From contig QHWT01000046.1 of assembly GCA_003222675.1 (NCBI GenBank), positions 132,044 through 196,043 of the forward strand: 64,000 nt of DNA. The letters are read 5' to 3'. This stretch comes from Acidobacteriota bacterium (lineage in GTDB: Bacteria; Acidobacteriota; Vicinamibacteria; Vicinamibacterales; 2-12-FULL-66-21). The notes under the pieces are model-generated. The model was given only the letters and a program-made list of their open reading frames with translations. It was not told the origin of the DNA and ran no database searches. A program made the translations under genes and the position numbers. Below are positions 50,913-60,330 of the stretch, one piece after another; position 1 is the stretch's first letter; the number at the start of each line of letters is the position of its first letter.

Positions 50913-53333
50913 GTGCCCTCGTCTGTTGGTCGGCCGGTTCTCATCGGCGTCGCCCTCGTCTCGGCATCTCTCCTTATGACCGAGTTGTCGCTCACGCGCA
51001 TCTTCTCGGTCACGATGTATTACCATTTTGCCTTTCTGGCGATTTCGATCGCGCTCTTCGGGCTGAGCGCGAGCGGCGTCTATGCCTTCCTGCTGCGCGA
51101 CCGGTTCGCGCGCTATCCCACAAACCGGCTGCTCTCGATCCACGCACTCGCGTACTCGCTGACCACGGTGATCGTGCTCGCGATTCTCGTGAGGATGCGG
51201 GTGGGCCTGAACTACACCCCGTCGAACGTCGCGCTGATGGCGATCACCTACCTGCTCGCGGCGCTTCCATTTTTTGTGGGCGGCGCGGCCGTGTCGATTG
51301 CCGTGGCGCGCTTGAGCGCGAACATCAGCGCCGTCTATGCCGCGGACCTGCTCGGCGCGGCAGCCGCGTGCCTGCTGCTGATGCCGGCGTTGAACCGGCT
51401 TGGCGCGCCCGGAGCGATTCTGGCCGCCGCGTGCATGGGAGCCGTGGCGGCGGCGCTGTTTCACCCGCCTGGCCGTCGTGCGCCCGTCGTCGCGCAAGGA
51501 GGCGCGCTCGCGCTCGTGGTGCTCCTCGCCGGCGTGCCCCCGTTGCGGCTGTTTTCCGTCAGCGCCACGAAGGGGCACGAGCATCACGCGGTGCTGTTCA
51601 GCAAGTGGAACTCGTTCTCGCGGATTGGTGTCTATGACCAGCCGTATGGCGCCTGGTCGCTGAGCCATCGGTATACCGGGCGGTTGCCCGAGACGCACCT
51701 GATGGACATCGATTCGGCCGCGGGCACGCAGATCCTGCGCTTCCATGGCGATCTCCGCGAGGTGAATTACCTGCAGTATGAGTTGACGGCGATCGCGTAC
51801 CGTCTCTTCGGCGAGCCCGGAGCGACCCCCGCGTGGCCCTTCACGGCGCTCGTCATCGGCACCGGCGGCGGACGGGATCTCCTTTCCGCGCTGGTCTTCG
51901 GCGCATCCGCGGTCGACGGCGTCGAAATCAACCCGATCATCGTCAACGACGTGATGCGCGATCGGTTCAAGGAATATTCCGGCGGCGTGTACGATCATCC
52001 TGCGGTCCGCATCCACGTCGAGGACGGCCGCAGTTTCGTGCGGCGATCGCCGAAGAAGTATGAGGTGATCCAGGCGTCGCTCGTCGATACGTGGGCCGCG
52101 ACGGCCGCCGGCGCGTACACGCTGACCGAGAACAGCCTCTACACGGTCGAATCGTTCGGCGATTACCTCGATCACCTGAGCGATCGCGGCGTGCTCAGCA
52201 TCTCGCGATGGGTGTTCGACGGGCTGCGGTTGATTTCACTCGCACAGGAAGCCTGCGCGCGCCGGGGGCTCGACACCGCCGACTATCTGGCGATCTTCCA
52301 GCATGAGAGGGTCGCGACGTTTCTCCTGAAGAAGACGCCCTTCACAGCGGACGAGCGCGCTCGACTCGAAACTGCGGCGCGCGATCTGCGCTTCACGATT
52401 CTGTACTTGCCCGGTCGTCCGACGCAGGAACTCGGGGACGCGCGCGACGATTACGCGCGGCTGATTCTCGCGCGGGACCGTCACGCGTTCTACGATCAGT
52501 ACGCGTTCGACGTCACGCCAACGACCGACGATCGGCCGTTCTTTTTTCACACGACGCGCCTGCGCAATCAGACGTTCGTTGCCGCCGCGCTGCGGCTGTT
52601 CGGCGTTCATGTCGAGCGTCCATTGAATTCCGGTGCGTGGGCGACGGGCGGCCTGACGGCCCTGATCGTGCTGCTCGTGACGTCGTTCGTGCTGGTCGGC
52701 CTGTTCGTGATTGGTCCGCTCGCCGTGACCGCGCGTGACGCGCTCGCGCCGGGGTGGCTCACATGGCTCGCCTACTTCGCATGCCTCGGGGCGGCGTTCA
52801 TGCTGATCGAGGTCGCGCTGCTGCAGCGGTTCGTGCTCCTTCTCGGCCATCCGGTGTATTCGCTGACCGTCACGCTCCTGTCGCTGCTGCTCGGGACGGG
52901 ACTTGGCAGCTTCCTGAGCCGCCGCGCGCTCGAGACCCGCGCGCGGCGAGCCGCCGCTGCGGCATGCGTCGCCGCCGCCCTCGTCGGCCTCCTGTGGGGG
53001 AGCGCCCTGCCGTCGATCATTCACGTCGCGATCGCGTGGCCGCTGCCGATACGCCTGTTGACCGCGGTCGCGCTGATGCTGCCGGCGGGAATGCTGATGG
53101 GCGTGCCGCTCCCGGCGGGGGTGCGCCTGTTGTCGGATGCCGAGCCGCAACTGATCCCCTGGGCGTGGGGCATGAACGGAGCGCTGTCGGTTGTCGGCGC
53201 GACGCTCGCCGTGTTCATCGCGATGAACTGGGGATTCTCGGTGACGCTCGTGTGCGGCGCTGCACTCTATCTGGGCGCGGCGGTTCTCACGCGCTCGTTC
53301 CCCGGCCTCAATGAACGGTGTAGGGTTCGCTGA
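50913..53333 (+). CDS. Multi-pass membrane protein with a spermidine-synthase-like domain
   Basis: The 806-residue protein has an N-terminal set of six or seven membrane helices (about 8-210), a methyltransferase-like domain (about 230-560; VIGTGGGRDLLSALVFGASA, VDGVEINPIIV) and a second helical set (about 575-795). The Rossmann domain resembles polyamine synthases, but known putrescine-binding residues were not identified. It may transfer a group at the membrane; the function is unknown. The GTG at 50913 is the likely start. Its end overlaps apaG by 26 bp. Confidence 0.75.
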   Translation: MPSSVGRPVLIGVALVSASLLMTELSLTRIFSVTMYYHFAFLAISIALFGLSASGVYAFLLRDRFARYPTNRLLSIHALAYSLTTVIVLAILVRMRVGLNYTPSNVALMAITYLLAALPFFVGGAAVSIAVARLSANISAVYAADLLGAAAACLLLMPALNRLGAPGAILAAACMGAVAAALFHPPGRRAPVVAQGGALALVVLLAGVPPLRLFSVSATKGHEHHAVLFSKWNSFSRIGVYDQPYGAWSLSHRYTGRLPETHLMDIDSAAGTQILRFHGDLREVNYLQYELTAIAYRLFGEPGATPAWPFTALVIGTGGGRDLLSALVFGASAVDGVEINPIIVNDVMRDRFKEYSGGVYDHPAVRIHVEDGRSFVRRSPKKYEVIQASLVDTWAATAAGAYTLTENSLYTVESFGDYLDHLSDRGVLSISRWVFDGLRLISLAQEACARRGLDTADYLAIFQHERVATFLLKKTPFTADERARLETAARDLRFTILYLPGRPTQELGDARDDYARLILARDRHAFYDQYAFDVTPTTDDRPFFFHTTRLRNQTFVAAALRLFGVHVERPLNSGAWATGGLTALIVLLVTSFVLVGLFVIGPLAVTARDALAPGWLTWLAYFACLGAAFMLIEVALLQRFVLLLGHPVYSLTVTLLSLLLGTGLGSFLSRRALETRARRAAAAACVAAALVGLLWGSALPSIIHVAIAWPLPIRLLTAVALMLPAGMLMGVPLPAGVRLLSDAEPQLIPWAWGMNGALSVVGATLAVFIAMNWGFSVTLVCGAALYLGAAVLTRSFPGLNERCRVR

Positions 53334-53667
53334 GCGTGAACGGCGCGATTTTCGCCTCGAACTGCTCGCCGCGATCCGTCATCATCTGGTAGGTGCCTTC
53401 CATCACGCCAAACGGCGTTCCCAGCGGGCAACCGGAGGTGTAGGTGAACGACTCGCCGGGCGCGAGCACCGGCTGCTTGCCGACCACGCCCGGGCCGTCG
53501 ACCTTTTCGATGTGGCCGGTCCCGTCGGTGATCACCCAATGCCGCGTGATCAGCTGCACGGGCTCCGATCCTTCGTTGGAGATCGTGATCGTGTAGAGGA
53601 AGAACCACTGGTTCTGCGACGGCTGCGACTTCTCCGGCGCGTACTCGGACTCGACCACGGAAGCCAC
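53308..53667 (-). CDS. apaG: ApaG family protein
   Basis: The 119-residue protein is the FnIII-like ApaG domain: WFFLYTITISNEGSEPVQLI, RHWVITDGTGHIEKVDGPGV, GKQPVLAPGESFTYTSGCPL and GVMEGTYQMM. It has been linked to Co2+/Mg2+ homeostasis and pyrophosphate binding. The start (GTG 53667 or 53658) lies in GATCCGTGG-type repeat DNA, so the first residues may be repeat-derived. Confidence 0.9.
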   Translation of the reverse strand: MASVVESEYAPEKSQPSQNQWFFLYTITISNEGSEPVQLITRHWVITDGTGHIEKVDGPGVVGKQPVLAPGESFTYTSGCPLGTPFGVMEGTYQMMTDRGEQFEAKIAPFTLSEPYTVH

Positions 53668-53726
53668 GGATCACGTAAGCCACGGATCACACGGATCAGG
53701 TGTTAGCCACCGATCACACGGATCAC
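53650..53726. repeat. CCACGGATCAC repeats between apaG and a small gene
   Basis: Several copies of CCACGGATCAC / CACGGATCA fill the 59 bp gap and extend into the apaG start. The same element is at 46125-46206 and about 53937-53958. Confidence 0.75.
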
Positions 53727-53936
53727 ATGGTGAAGACGAATCTCACTCCTGACGAACGCGCGCGCGTCGGGCTCTGCTGCATGTGCCGCTACAGTCGCGT
53801 GATCCTCAGCGACCGCGGCTCGCGATTCTATTTCTGCGAGCGTTCGAAAAGTGATCCGCGGTTCCCGAAGTACCCTCCGTTACCGGTTCTGGCGTGTGCC
53901 GGCTACGAGCCCACGCCCGAAACGCGCCGCGATTAA
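53727..53936 (+). CDS. Small Cys-rich protein, unknown function
   Basis: The 69-residue product has Cys residues in LCCMCRYSRVI, YFCERSK and LACAGYE, a likely metal site. I have the impression that such proteins are widespread in Acidobacteriota, but cannot name the family. The start ATG is within repeat DNA, without a Shine-Dalgarno. Confidence 0.6.
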   Translation: MVKTNLTPDERARVGLCCMCRYSRVILSDRGSRFYFCERSKSDPRFPKYPPLPVLACAGYEPTPETRRD

Positions 53937-53992
53937 GGTCGGTGTGATCCGTGTGATCAGTGGTTCGCTTTGATACGATCGTCAATCGAGGC

Positions 53993-56038
53993 ATGCACAC
54001 CATCCAGCCTGCGGGTCTGAAGCCTGGCGCGACGCTGCCGCGTGTCGGGGAAAGCACAACCGAAGCGGCCGTCACGCGCCCGTCTTCACTCATCCGCGGC
54101 CACGCGCTCGTGTTCTGGGATCGGAAGAGCCCTGCACCGAAGAAGCTCGACGCGATCGACACGGATCAGATTACGCCCGCCGCCGACTGCGTTTCCGAAA
54201 GCCTCGAGACGCTCGACGAGCGATGGAAGGCGGGGTCGTTCCGCTACCTGATGCCGGACTTCCGCGCCCGTGTGCACGGCGGGCAGACGTTCATCATCGC
54301 CGGCGACCGCTTCGCGATTGGATCGTCGCGCGAAATGAGCCCCGCGGGATTGAAAGGAGTGGCAGAAGAAGTCGGCCTCGAGATGGTGATCGTCTGCGGC
54401 CACAACATGGGAGACATCTTCCGGCGCAACGCCTTCAATCTCGGACTGCACGTCGTCCAGAGTCCCGAAGCCGTCGCCGACGCGAACGACGGCGACGAGA
54501 TGACGTTCGATCCCGCGACGCGGCAGCTCGCGAACGTGACGCATGGAAAGACGTACGAGCCGGTACCGCTGTCGCCGAAGGAAGAAGAGATCCGCCGCAG
54601 CGGCGGCATCTTCGCGGTCGGCCGGCGAGAATTCCGCCGCTCGGTCGAAGTGGCTCCCTCGATCGACTGGCCGGATGCGCGGGCGGCGCGTGGCCTGACG
54701 ACAACCGAGCAGATTCTGTGGGCGCATCGCGTCGACAAGGATCTCAAGGCGGCGGATCTGAAGCCCGGGACAACACTCCGTGCGTATGCGGATCTGTTGC
54801 CCGCGTCCGACGGCACCGCGCCGTTCGCGATCCATACCTTCAATCAGATCACCGGCGGCCACACGATCTTCCCGCGCCAGGCGGCGATCGCCAACGACCA
54901 CTTCGTGTTCACCGGGAGCGCCGCAGACGACAAGCAGACGAACATCGGCCGCGAGTTCGCGCGCGCGCAGGCAATGACGAAGCCGTACTACGCCACACCC
55001 GGCGACGGCATCTTTCATTTCTATTTCCCCGAGCAGGGGCTCGTGATGCCGGGGCAGTTCATCCCCGGCGCCGATTCGCACAGCCGCGCGTACGGGGCGT
55101 ACGGCGCCGTCGGCATTGGCGTGGGATCGACGACGCTCGGCTTCGGCTGGTCCACGGGCTATATCTACGTGACCTTGGCCAGGGCGCGCCGGGTGGTCTT
55201 TGGCGGCGCGCTGCAACCCTGGGTCAGCGGCAAGGACATAGTCCTCGAGCTGCTCCGGCGATGGGGCGCGAAGCAGTCGCAGGGCATGTCTGTCGAACTC
55301 GTGGATGCGGCGAAACAGCTGCCGATCGCCTATCGCAACACGATTGCGAACATGATGGCGGAGGCGGAAGCGCTCAATGGAATCTTCGCGCCCGACGAGA
55401 TCACCTACGACTGGTACCGCCGCAAGGGAATCACCGGCCTGCCGTATCCGTCGATCGCGCCCGGGGCGAACGCCTGCTACGAAATCGATGAAACGCTGGA
55501 TCTCTCGAGCGTGCGGCCGATGATTGCGAAGCCGTTCAGCCCGGGGAATGCATTCGACGCAGAAGATGTGGCGCGCGAGCGGATCACGTTCGACAAGGCG
55601 ATGATCGGATCGTGCACGAACGGCAGCTACGACGACCTGCTGCAGGCCGCGCTCGTGCTGCGCGCGGCGCGAGAGGCGGGTGCGAAGAAAGTGGACCGCG
55701 AGTTCAGGATCTTCCCGGGCTCCGGCGGAGTGGGCCGCCAGATCGAGCAGCCGGACGCGCGGCTCGGCGGCGAGTCGATTGCCGACGTCTTTCGATCGGT
55801 TGGCGGCGAGATCCGCCAATCGTGGTGCGGCCCCTGCTTCGGCCAGGGACCCGACGCGCTCACGCAAGGCCAGCGCGCGATCACCTCGTTCAATCGGAAC
55901 TGGCAGAACCGCATGGGGCTCGGAGGCGAAGGCTACCTCGCGAGCCCCGCGGTCGTCGCGGCTTCGGCGCTGGTGGGCTACATGGCTCCGCCGAGTGAGT
56001 TAGGCCTGATATGGGACGCGGAGAAGTTCGGTGTGTGA
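53993..56038 (+). CDS. Aconitase-family hydro-lyase with swivel domain first
   Basis: The 681-residue protein has the small swivel (LeuD-like) domain at the N-terminus (about 35-190; AGDRFAIGSSREMSPAGLKG, catalytic Ser) and the large Fe-S domain after it (about 215-680; GSCTNGSYDD and SWCGPCFGQGP carry the three Cys). In AcnA the order is reversed; AcnB also has the swivel domain first but with a HEAT domain before it. It may be an isopropylmalate-, homoaconitate- or other dehydratase. The ATG at 53993 has GAGG just upstream and is preferred to GTG 53960. The N-terminal tail QPAGLKPGATLPRVGE looks repeat-derived. Confidence 0.8.
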   Translation: MHTIQPAGLKPGATLPRVGESTTEAAVTRPSSLIRGHALVFWDRKSPAPKKLDAIDTDQITPAADCVSESLETLDERWKAGSFRYLMPDFRARVHGGQTFIIAGDRFAIGSSREMSPAGLKGVAEEVGLEMVIVCGHNMGDIFRRNAFNLGLHVVQSPEAVADANDGDEMTFDPATRQLANVTHGKTYEPVPLSPKEEEIRRSGGIFAVGRREFRRSVEVAPSIDWPDARAARGLTTTEQILWAHRVDKDLKAADLKPGTTLRAYADLLPASDGTAPFAIHTFNQITGGHTIFPRQAAIANDHFVFTGSAADDKQTNIGREFARAQAMTKPYYATPGDGIFHFYFPEQGLVMPGQFIPGADSHSRAYGAYGAVGIGVGSTTLGFGWSTGYIYVTLARARRVVFGGALQPWVSGKDIVLELLRRWGAKQSQGMSVELVDAAKQLPIAYRNTIANMMAEAEALNGIFAPDEITYDWYRRKGITGLPYPSIAPGANACYEIDETLDLSSVRPMIAKPFSPGNAFDAEDVARERITFDKAMIGSCTNGSYDDLLQAALVLRAAREAGAKKVDREFRIFPGSGGVGRQIEQPDARLGGESIADVFRSVGGEIRQSWCGPCFGQGPDALTQGQRAITSFNRNWQNRMGLGGEGYLASPAVVAASALVGYMAPPSELGLIWDAEKFGV

Positions 56039-56058
56039 GCATTGACACGGCGCAGCGG

Positions 56059-57237
56059 TTAGCCCCAGCGCGGCAAGTCGTCCGGGTTGATCCCGAGCGC
56101 CATCTTCCCCACGATCTCGTGCGAGAGTGCCGAGTTGGCCGGATGGAAGCGGCCGGCGCGCGCGTCGCGGAACAACCGCTCCAGCTCGCTCTTCTTGAAC
56201 ATGCCGAAGCCGCCCGAGACTTCGAGTGCGCGGTCTGCGATGCGCCATGCGCCTTCCACGGCACGATACTTCGTCGCCACGATTTTGATGGGCCATGCCG
56301 CACCGTGGTTCACTCGTTCGGACCACTCTCGTGCCGTTGCATCGAGATGCGCGCCGATTGCTTCGAGCTCCATCACCATTTCGGCGATGCCGCGCTGCAC
56401 CTCCGGGTGATGCGCGCACGACCGCGTCAGGCCGAGTGACCCCTTGGCCTTGACGTGCTCGATCGTCAGTTCCAGCATGCGGTGCGCGAGCCCATAATAA
56501 ATATTCCCGAAGTTCGTGAGCGCCCACGCGAAGATCGACAGCACGAAGAAGTCCGCCCCCGAGAGCCCCGCCGGCACGATCCTGGCGATGTACTTGTCCG
56601 GGATGAACGCTCCTTCCAGGATCGTATCGTCGCTCCGCGTCGCGCGCATGCCCAGCGTGTCCCACGTCTCCTTGATCGTGAAGCCGCCGCCGTCACGCGG
56701 CAGGAAGCCGTGCACGACTTTCGGCATCAGCGGATCGCTCGTGTCGAGCGCGTGCGCGCCAAGACGGGTCCACACGGGCGTCAAGCTGCCGAAGGCCTTG
56801 CGGCCCGTAAACCTGTAGCCGCCAGCCACGCGTTCCGCCTTCGTCGCCGACATCACGATCGACGTCTCGTTGCCCGGCTCCGCGTGTCCGGCCGCGAAGA
56901 CCTCGCCGGCGGCCGCCTCCTGCAGGATCCATTCGACCGACTTGTCGCCCGTGCGCCAGGAATCCGCCGCGGTGCCGACCCAGTAGTTGTGCATGTTGAT
57001 GCAGAGCGCAGTCGCGGGAGCGTAGCCCGCCAGCCGCCGCGTCTCGCGCGCGACTTCCGCGAGCGTGAAACCGAACCCGCCGAACTCCCTCGGGACGGCC
57101 ATCCGCAGGTAGCCAGCCGCCTTCAATTCGTCGAAATCTTCCTGGCAGAAGCGATTGTCGCGGTCGTAGCCGGCGGCGCGCCGGCGACAGGCCTCGAGTA
57201 AAGAGTCGGTGAGCAGTGTACCGGACGCCACAGTCAT
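56059..57237 (-). CDS. Acyl-CoA dehydrogenase family flavoprotein
   Basis: The 392-residue protein has the three-domain acyl-CoA dehydrogenase layout: helical N-domain (AVPREFGGFGFTLAEVARET), beta domain (SIVMSATKAERVAGGYRFTG; FGSLTPVWTRLGAHA) and C-domain (RIADRALEVSGGFGMFKKSE). The acyl substrate, or a hydroxylase-type role as in related flavin monooxygenases, cannot be decided. The ATG at 57237 has GAAAGGAAGGG upstream. Confidence 0.87.
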   Translation of the reverse strand: MTVASGTLLTDSLLEACRRRAAGYDRDNRFCQEDFDELKAAGYLRMAVPREFGGFGFTLAEVARETRRLAGYAPATALCINMHNYWVGTAADSWRTGDKSVEWILQEAAAGEVFAAGHAEPGNETSIVMSATKAERVAGGYRFTGRKAFGSLTPVWTRLGAHALDTSDPLMPKVVHGFLPRDGGGFTIKETWDTLGMRATRSDDTILEGAFIPDKYIARIVPAGLSGADFFVLSIFAWALTNFGNIYYGLAHRMLELTIEHVKAKGSLGLTRSCAHHPEVQRGIAEMVMELEAIGAHLDATAREWSERVNHGAAWPIKIVATKYRAVEGAWRIADRALEVSGGFGMFKKSELERLFRDARAGRFHPANSALSHEIVGKMALGINPDDLPRWG

Positions 57238-57295
57238 GGGGCCCTTCCTTTCGCGCCTCGTTGGGGGCTGTCTGCCTCTGGAGAGAGGCGCGCAA

Positions 57296-57304
57296 TGATA
57301 TAAG
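57296..57304 (+). promoter_or_regulatory. Extended -10 box for the beta-helix gene
   Basis: TGA-TATAAG (hexamer 57299-57304) lies 6 bp before the ATG at 57311. Confidence 0.6.
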
Positions 57305-57310
57305 AAAACG

Positions 57311-59431
57311 ATGCTGGTGTGGCTGCTTTTCCTGCTCCTGCAGCGTCCCGTGACGGCAGCGACGGTGATCACGCGCACCGAGCGGCTGCCTGCCGGCGTT
57401 CACCTGCTCGCATCGGCGGACGCCGCCCACCCCGCGCTCATCATTCGCGGCTCCAACATCACCGTGGAGTTCACCGGCGTCACGCTGCAAGGTGCGCCGG
57501 CAGGCACCGATCCTGACAAGTTCACCGGCGTCGCGGTATTCGTGGACGGCGGCGAGAACGTCACGATCCGCAACCTCACGGCGCGAGGCTATAAGGTCGG
57601 CGTGCTCGCGCGCGGCAGCAAGCGGCTGCACATCACCGGCGCCGATCTCAGCTATAACTGGAAGGCGCGCCTCTACAGCCTCGTCGAGCACGAAAGCCTT
57701 GTCGATTGGCTGTCCTTTCACCACAACGACAACGACGAGTGGCTCGACGCGGGCGCCGGAATCTATCTCGCGGACTCGGATGACGCGGAGATCGACAACA
57801 CGACGATCGTGCAGGGGCAGAACGGCCTGATGCTCGCGCGATCGAACAACGCGAAGATCTGGAACAACACCTTCTCGTTCCTCTCGGGCATCGGGATCGG
57901 CCTGTACCGCGCCAGCAACAACACCATCATGCACAACCGTGTCGATTGGTGCGTGCGCGGCTACAGCCATGGCTTCTACAATCGTGGCCAGGACTCCGCC
58001 GGCATTCTCGTGTACGAGCAGAGCAACCGCAACATCATCGCGCTGAACTCGGTCACGCACGGCGGCGACGGCCTGTTCCTGTGGGCCGGACAGTCGACGA
58101 TGGATACCGGCCAGGGAGGCGCAAACGATAACCTCGTCCACGACAATGATTTCAGCTTCGCGCCGGCCAACGGCATCGAGGCGACGTTCAGCCGCAACGC
58201 GTTCTATGGCAATCGCATCGAGGAGTGCTGGCACGGCCTGTGGGGCGGCTACAGCTTCGACTCGTGGATCGCCGCGAACCGCTTCGCGAAGAACGTCGAA
58301 GCGATTGCGATCGAGCACGGGCAGGACAACCGGATCACCGAGAACACGTTCGACGGCGATGAGACGGCGATTCGTCTGTGGAAGAACGCCACGCAGGATC
58401 CGAACTGGGAGTATCCGAAGCGGCGCGATACGCGCAGCCGCGACTACGTCATCGCCGGCAATCATTTCATCGGCAACGCGACCGCGTTGAAGATCGCCGA
58501 GACGCAGAACGTGCGCATCATCACGAATGATTTCGAGAAGGTCAGCACGGTCGCGACGCTGTCTGGCGACACGCGAAACGTCGGCATCGGCGACGAGGTC
58601 AGCGTGCCGGTTCGATCCCGTCCGACGCTCGACCTCACGCTGCCGAAGCCTTTTCCCGGGGGCATGGACGCGAAGATCCCAGACGCGGAACGCCGCGGCC
58701 GCGATGCCATCATCGTCGACGAGTGGGGCCCGTACGACTGGAAGTCGCCGAAGCTGTGGCCCGATGGTCGATCGGACGCGGTGCCATTGAAGCTGCGCGT
58801 GCTCGGGCCCGCCGGCGCATGGAAGCTTGAGTCCGCGCGCGGGGCGGAGGTCACGCCGTCCGAGGGCAATGTGCCCGGTACGATCACGGTCGTGCCGTCG
58901 AGCCGGAAGCCAATCGATTTCGACGTGCGCCTTGCCTATCGTGGCGCCCGCGTCGTCAATCCTCGCGGCGAGGTCATACCGGCGGGCGCGCCATACATCT
59001 TCGGTTACGCGCGCTACTTCATGCCCGTGGCCTGGTCGGTGCGCTACTTCACGTTCGACGATCGTACGAAGCCCGACGGAAACCCGGACGCGTTTGCCAG
59101 CGTGCTGGCCGGCACGCCGCTGAAGACGGAGCAGCGGGACCGCCTCGATTACATGTCGGGCCACACGCTGGCAGAGGGTGTGCCGGCCGATCGCGGCGCC
59201 ATCGTTGCGGAAGGGGTCGTCGATCTGCCGGCGGGTGAGTACACCATCCGCACGATTTCCGATGACGGGGTGCGCGTGTGGATGGACGACGAGCGGATTA
59301 TCGATCGCTGGGCGCCGCACGAGTCCGCGATCGATACCGCGGTGATATCCGGCGGCAAGCGCCGCTTCAAAGTGGAGTACTACGAGATCGGCGGCTTTGC
59401 CGAACTTCGATTCGAGATATTGAGGCGATGA
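57311..59431 (+). CDS. Secreted right-handed beta-helix protein with PA14-like C-terminus
   Basis: The 706-residue protein has a short signal peptide (about 1-16), a parallel beta-helix (about 30-430) with Asn-rich turns (NNAKIWNNTFSFLSGIGIGL, SNNTIMHNRV, DNRITENTFDGDE) and a C-terminal PA14-like domain (about 560-706; GEYTIRTISDDGVRVWMDDE). Such combinations are often polysaccharide lyases, epimerases or surface-binding proteins. No catalytic residues are identified. It overlaps terC by 4 bp. Confidence 0.82.
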   Translation: MLVWLLFLLLQRPVTAATVITRTERLPAGVHLLASADAAHPALIIRGSNITVEFTGVTLQGAPAGTDPDKFTGVAVFVDGGENVTIRNLTARGYKVGVLARGSKRLHITGADLSYNWKARLYSLVEHESLVDWLSFHHNDNDEWLDAGAGIYLADSDDAEIDNTTIVQGQNGLMLARSNNAKIWNNTFSFLSGIGIGLYRASNNTIMHNRVDWCVRGYSHGFYNRGQDSAGILVYEQSNRNIIALNSVTHGGDGLFLWAGQSTMDTGQGGANDNLVHDNDFSFAPANGIEATFSRNAFYGNRIEECWHGLWGGYSFDSWIAANRFAKNVEAIAIEHGQDNRITENTFDGDETAIRLWKNATQDPNWEYPKRRDTRSRDYVIAGNHFIGNATALKIAETQNVRIITNDFEKVSTVATLSGDTRNVGIGDEVSVPVRSRPTLDLTLPKPFPGGMDAKIPDAERRGRDAIIVDEWGPYDWKSPKLWPDGRSDAVPLKLRVLGPAGAWKLESARGAEVTPSEGNVPGTITVVPSSRKPIDFDVRLAYRGARVVNPRGEVIPAGAPYIFGYARYFMPVAWSVRYFTFDDRTKPDGNPDAFASVLAGTPLKTEQRDRLDYMSGHTLAEGVPADRGAIVAEGVVDLPAGEYTIRTISDDGVRVWMDDERIIDRWAPHESAIDTAVISGGKRRFKVEYYEIGGFAELRFEILRR

Positions 59432-60201
59432 TGACCTGGCTCACGGACCCCGAGATCTGGATTGCCCTTGCGACGCTCACCTTCCTCGAAATCGTCCTCG
59501 GCGTCGACAACATCATTTTCATTTCGATCCTGTCGGGCAAGCTGCCCGCTCGGCAGCAGCCCGCCGCGCGCCGTATTGGATTGTTCCTGGCGATGGGGAC
59601 GCGGATCCTGCTGCTGTTCTCGCTTGTCTGGATCGTCCGGCTGACGGCGCCGCTCTTCGCGATATGGAGGCACGAAATCTCCGGGCGCGATCTCATCCTG
59701 ATCGCCGGCGGCCTGTTCCTCCTCGCGAAGAGCACGCACGAGATTCACGGCCGGCTCGAAGGAGAGGAAGGCCACGGCTCGGCGCGTGCCCCGGCATCGT
59801 TCACGTCGGTGCTCGTCCAGATCATGATGCTCGACATCGTGTTCTCGCTGGATTCGGTCATCACCGCGATCGGCATGGTCGATCAACTGGCGGTGATGGT
59901 GGCCGCGGTGATGATCGCGGTCCTGATCATGATGGTGGCCGCGGAGCCGCTCAGCGCCTTCGTACATCGTCATCCGACGGTCAAGATGCTCGCGCTCAGC
60001 TTCCTGCTGCTCATCGGGCTATCGCTGCTCCTCGAAGGCTTCGACCACCATATCCCGAAGGGCTACATCTATTTCGCGATGGGGTTCTCGGTGTTCGTCG
60101 AGATGATCAACCTCCGGATCCGGGCGAAAACGGTCCCCGTGCACCTGCGGGAGCGCTTTCTGGAAGGACGTGAAACACCAGGCGAATCCGAGGCATCATA
60201 A
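59428..60201 (+). CDS. TerC family integral membrane protein
   Basis: The 257-residue protein has seven or eight membrane helices and the TerC motifs TFLEIVLGVDNIIFISILSG and IMMLDIVFSLDSVITAIGM, with paired Asp residues thought to bind metal. TerC relatives export Mn2+ or act with tellurite-resistance proteins. The ATG at 59428 overlaps the previous stop (ATGA). Confidence 0.92.
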   Translation: MMTWLTDPEIWIALATLTFLEIVLGVDNIIFISILSGKLPARQQPAARRIGLFLAMGTRILLLFSLVWIVRLTAPLFAIWRHEISGRDLILIAGGLFLLAKSTHEIHGRLEGEEGHGSARAPASFTSVLVQIMMLDIVFSLDSVITAIGMVDQLAVMVAAVMIAVLIMMVAAEPLSAFVHRHPTVKMLALSFLLLIGLSLLLEGFDHHIPKGYIYFAMGFSVFVEMINLRIRAKTVPVHLRERFLEGRETPGESEAS

Positions 60202-60307
60202 TGTCCGAGGTCGAGGTCCGAGGTCCGAGGTGCGGGGCGCGGGGTGCGGGGTGCGGGGCGCGGGGCGCGGGGTGCGGGGCGCGGGGTGCGGGGCGCGGGG
60301 TGCGGGG
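60202..60307 (+). repeat. CGAGGTC then GGGGYGC heptads; G-quadruplex-like array
   Basis: The array starts at the terC stop with GTCCGAGG units (60203-60230). It becomes 11 consecutive runs of four or more G separated by TGC or CGC (60234-60307), still with a 7 bp period. Confidence 0.9.
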
Positions 60308-60330
60308 GCACGTCGCGGAGAAGCGTTGAC

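Noticed and set aside
56693..59320. Very long minus-strand frame (875 codons) opposite the beta-helix gene
   Set aside because: It is antisense to a gene with clear domain features, is Arg/His/Val-rich without any domain, and is a known effect of high-GC codon use.
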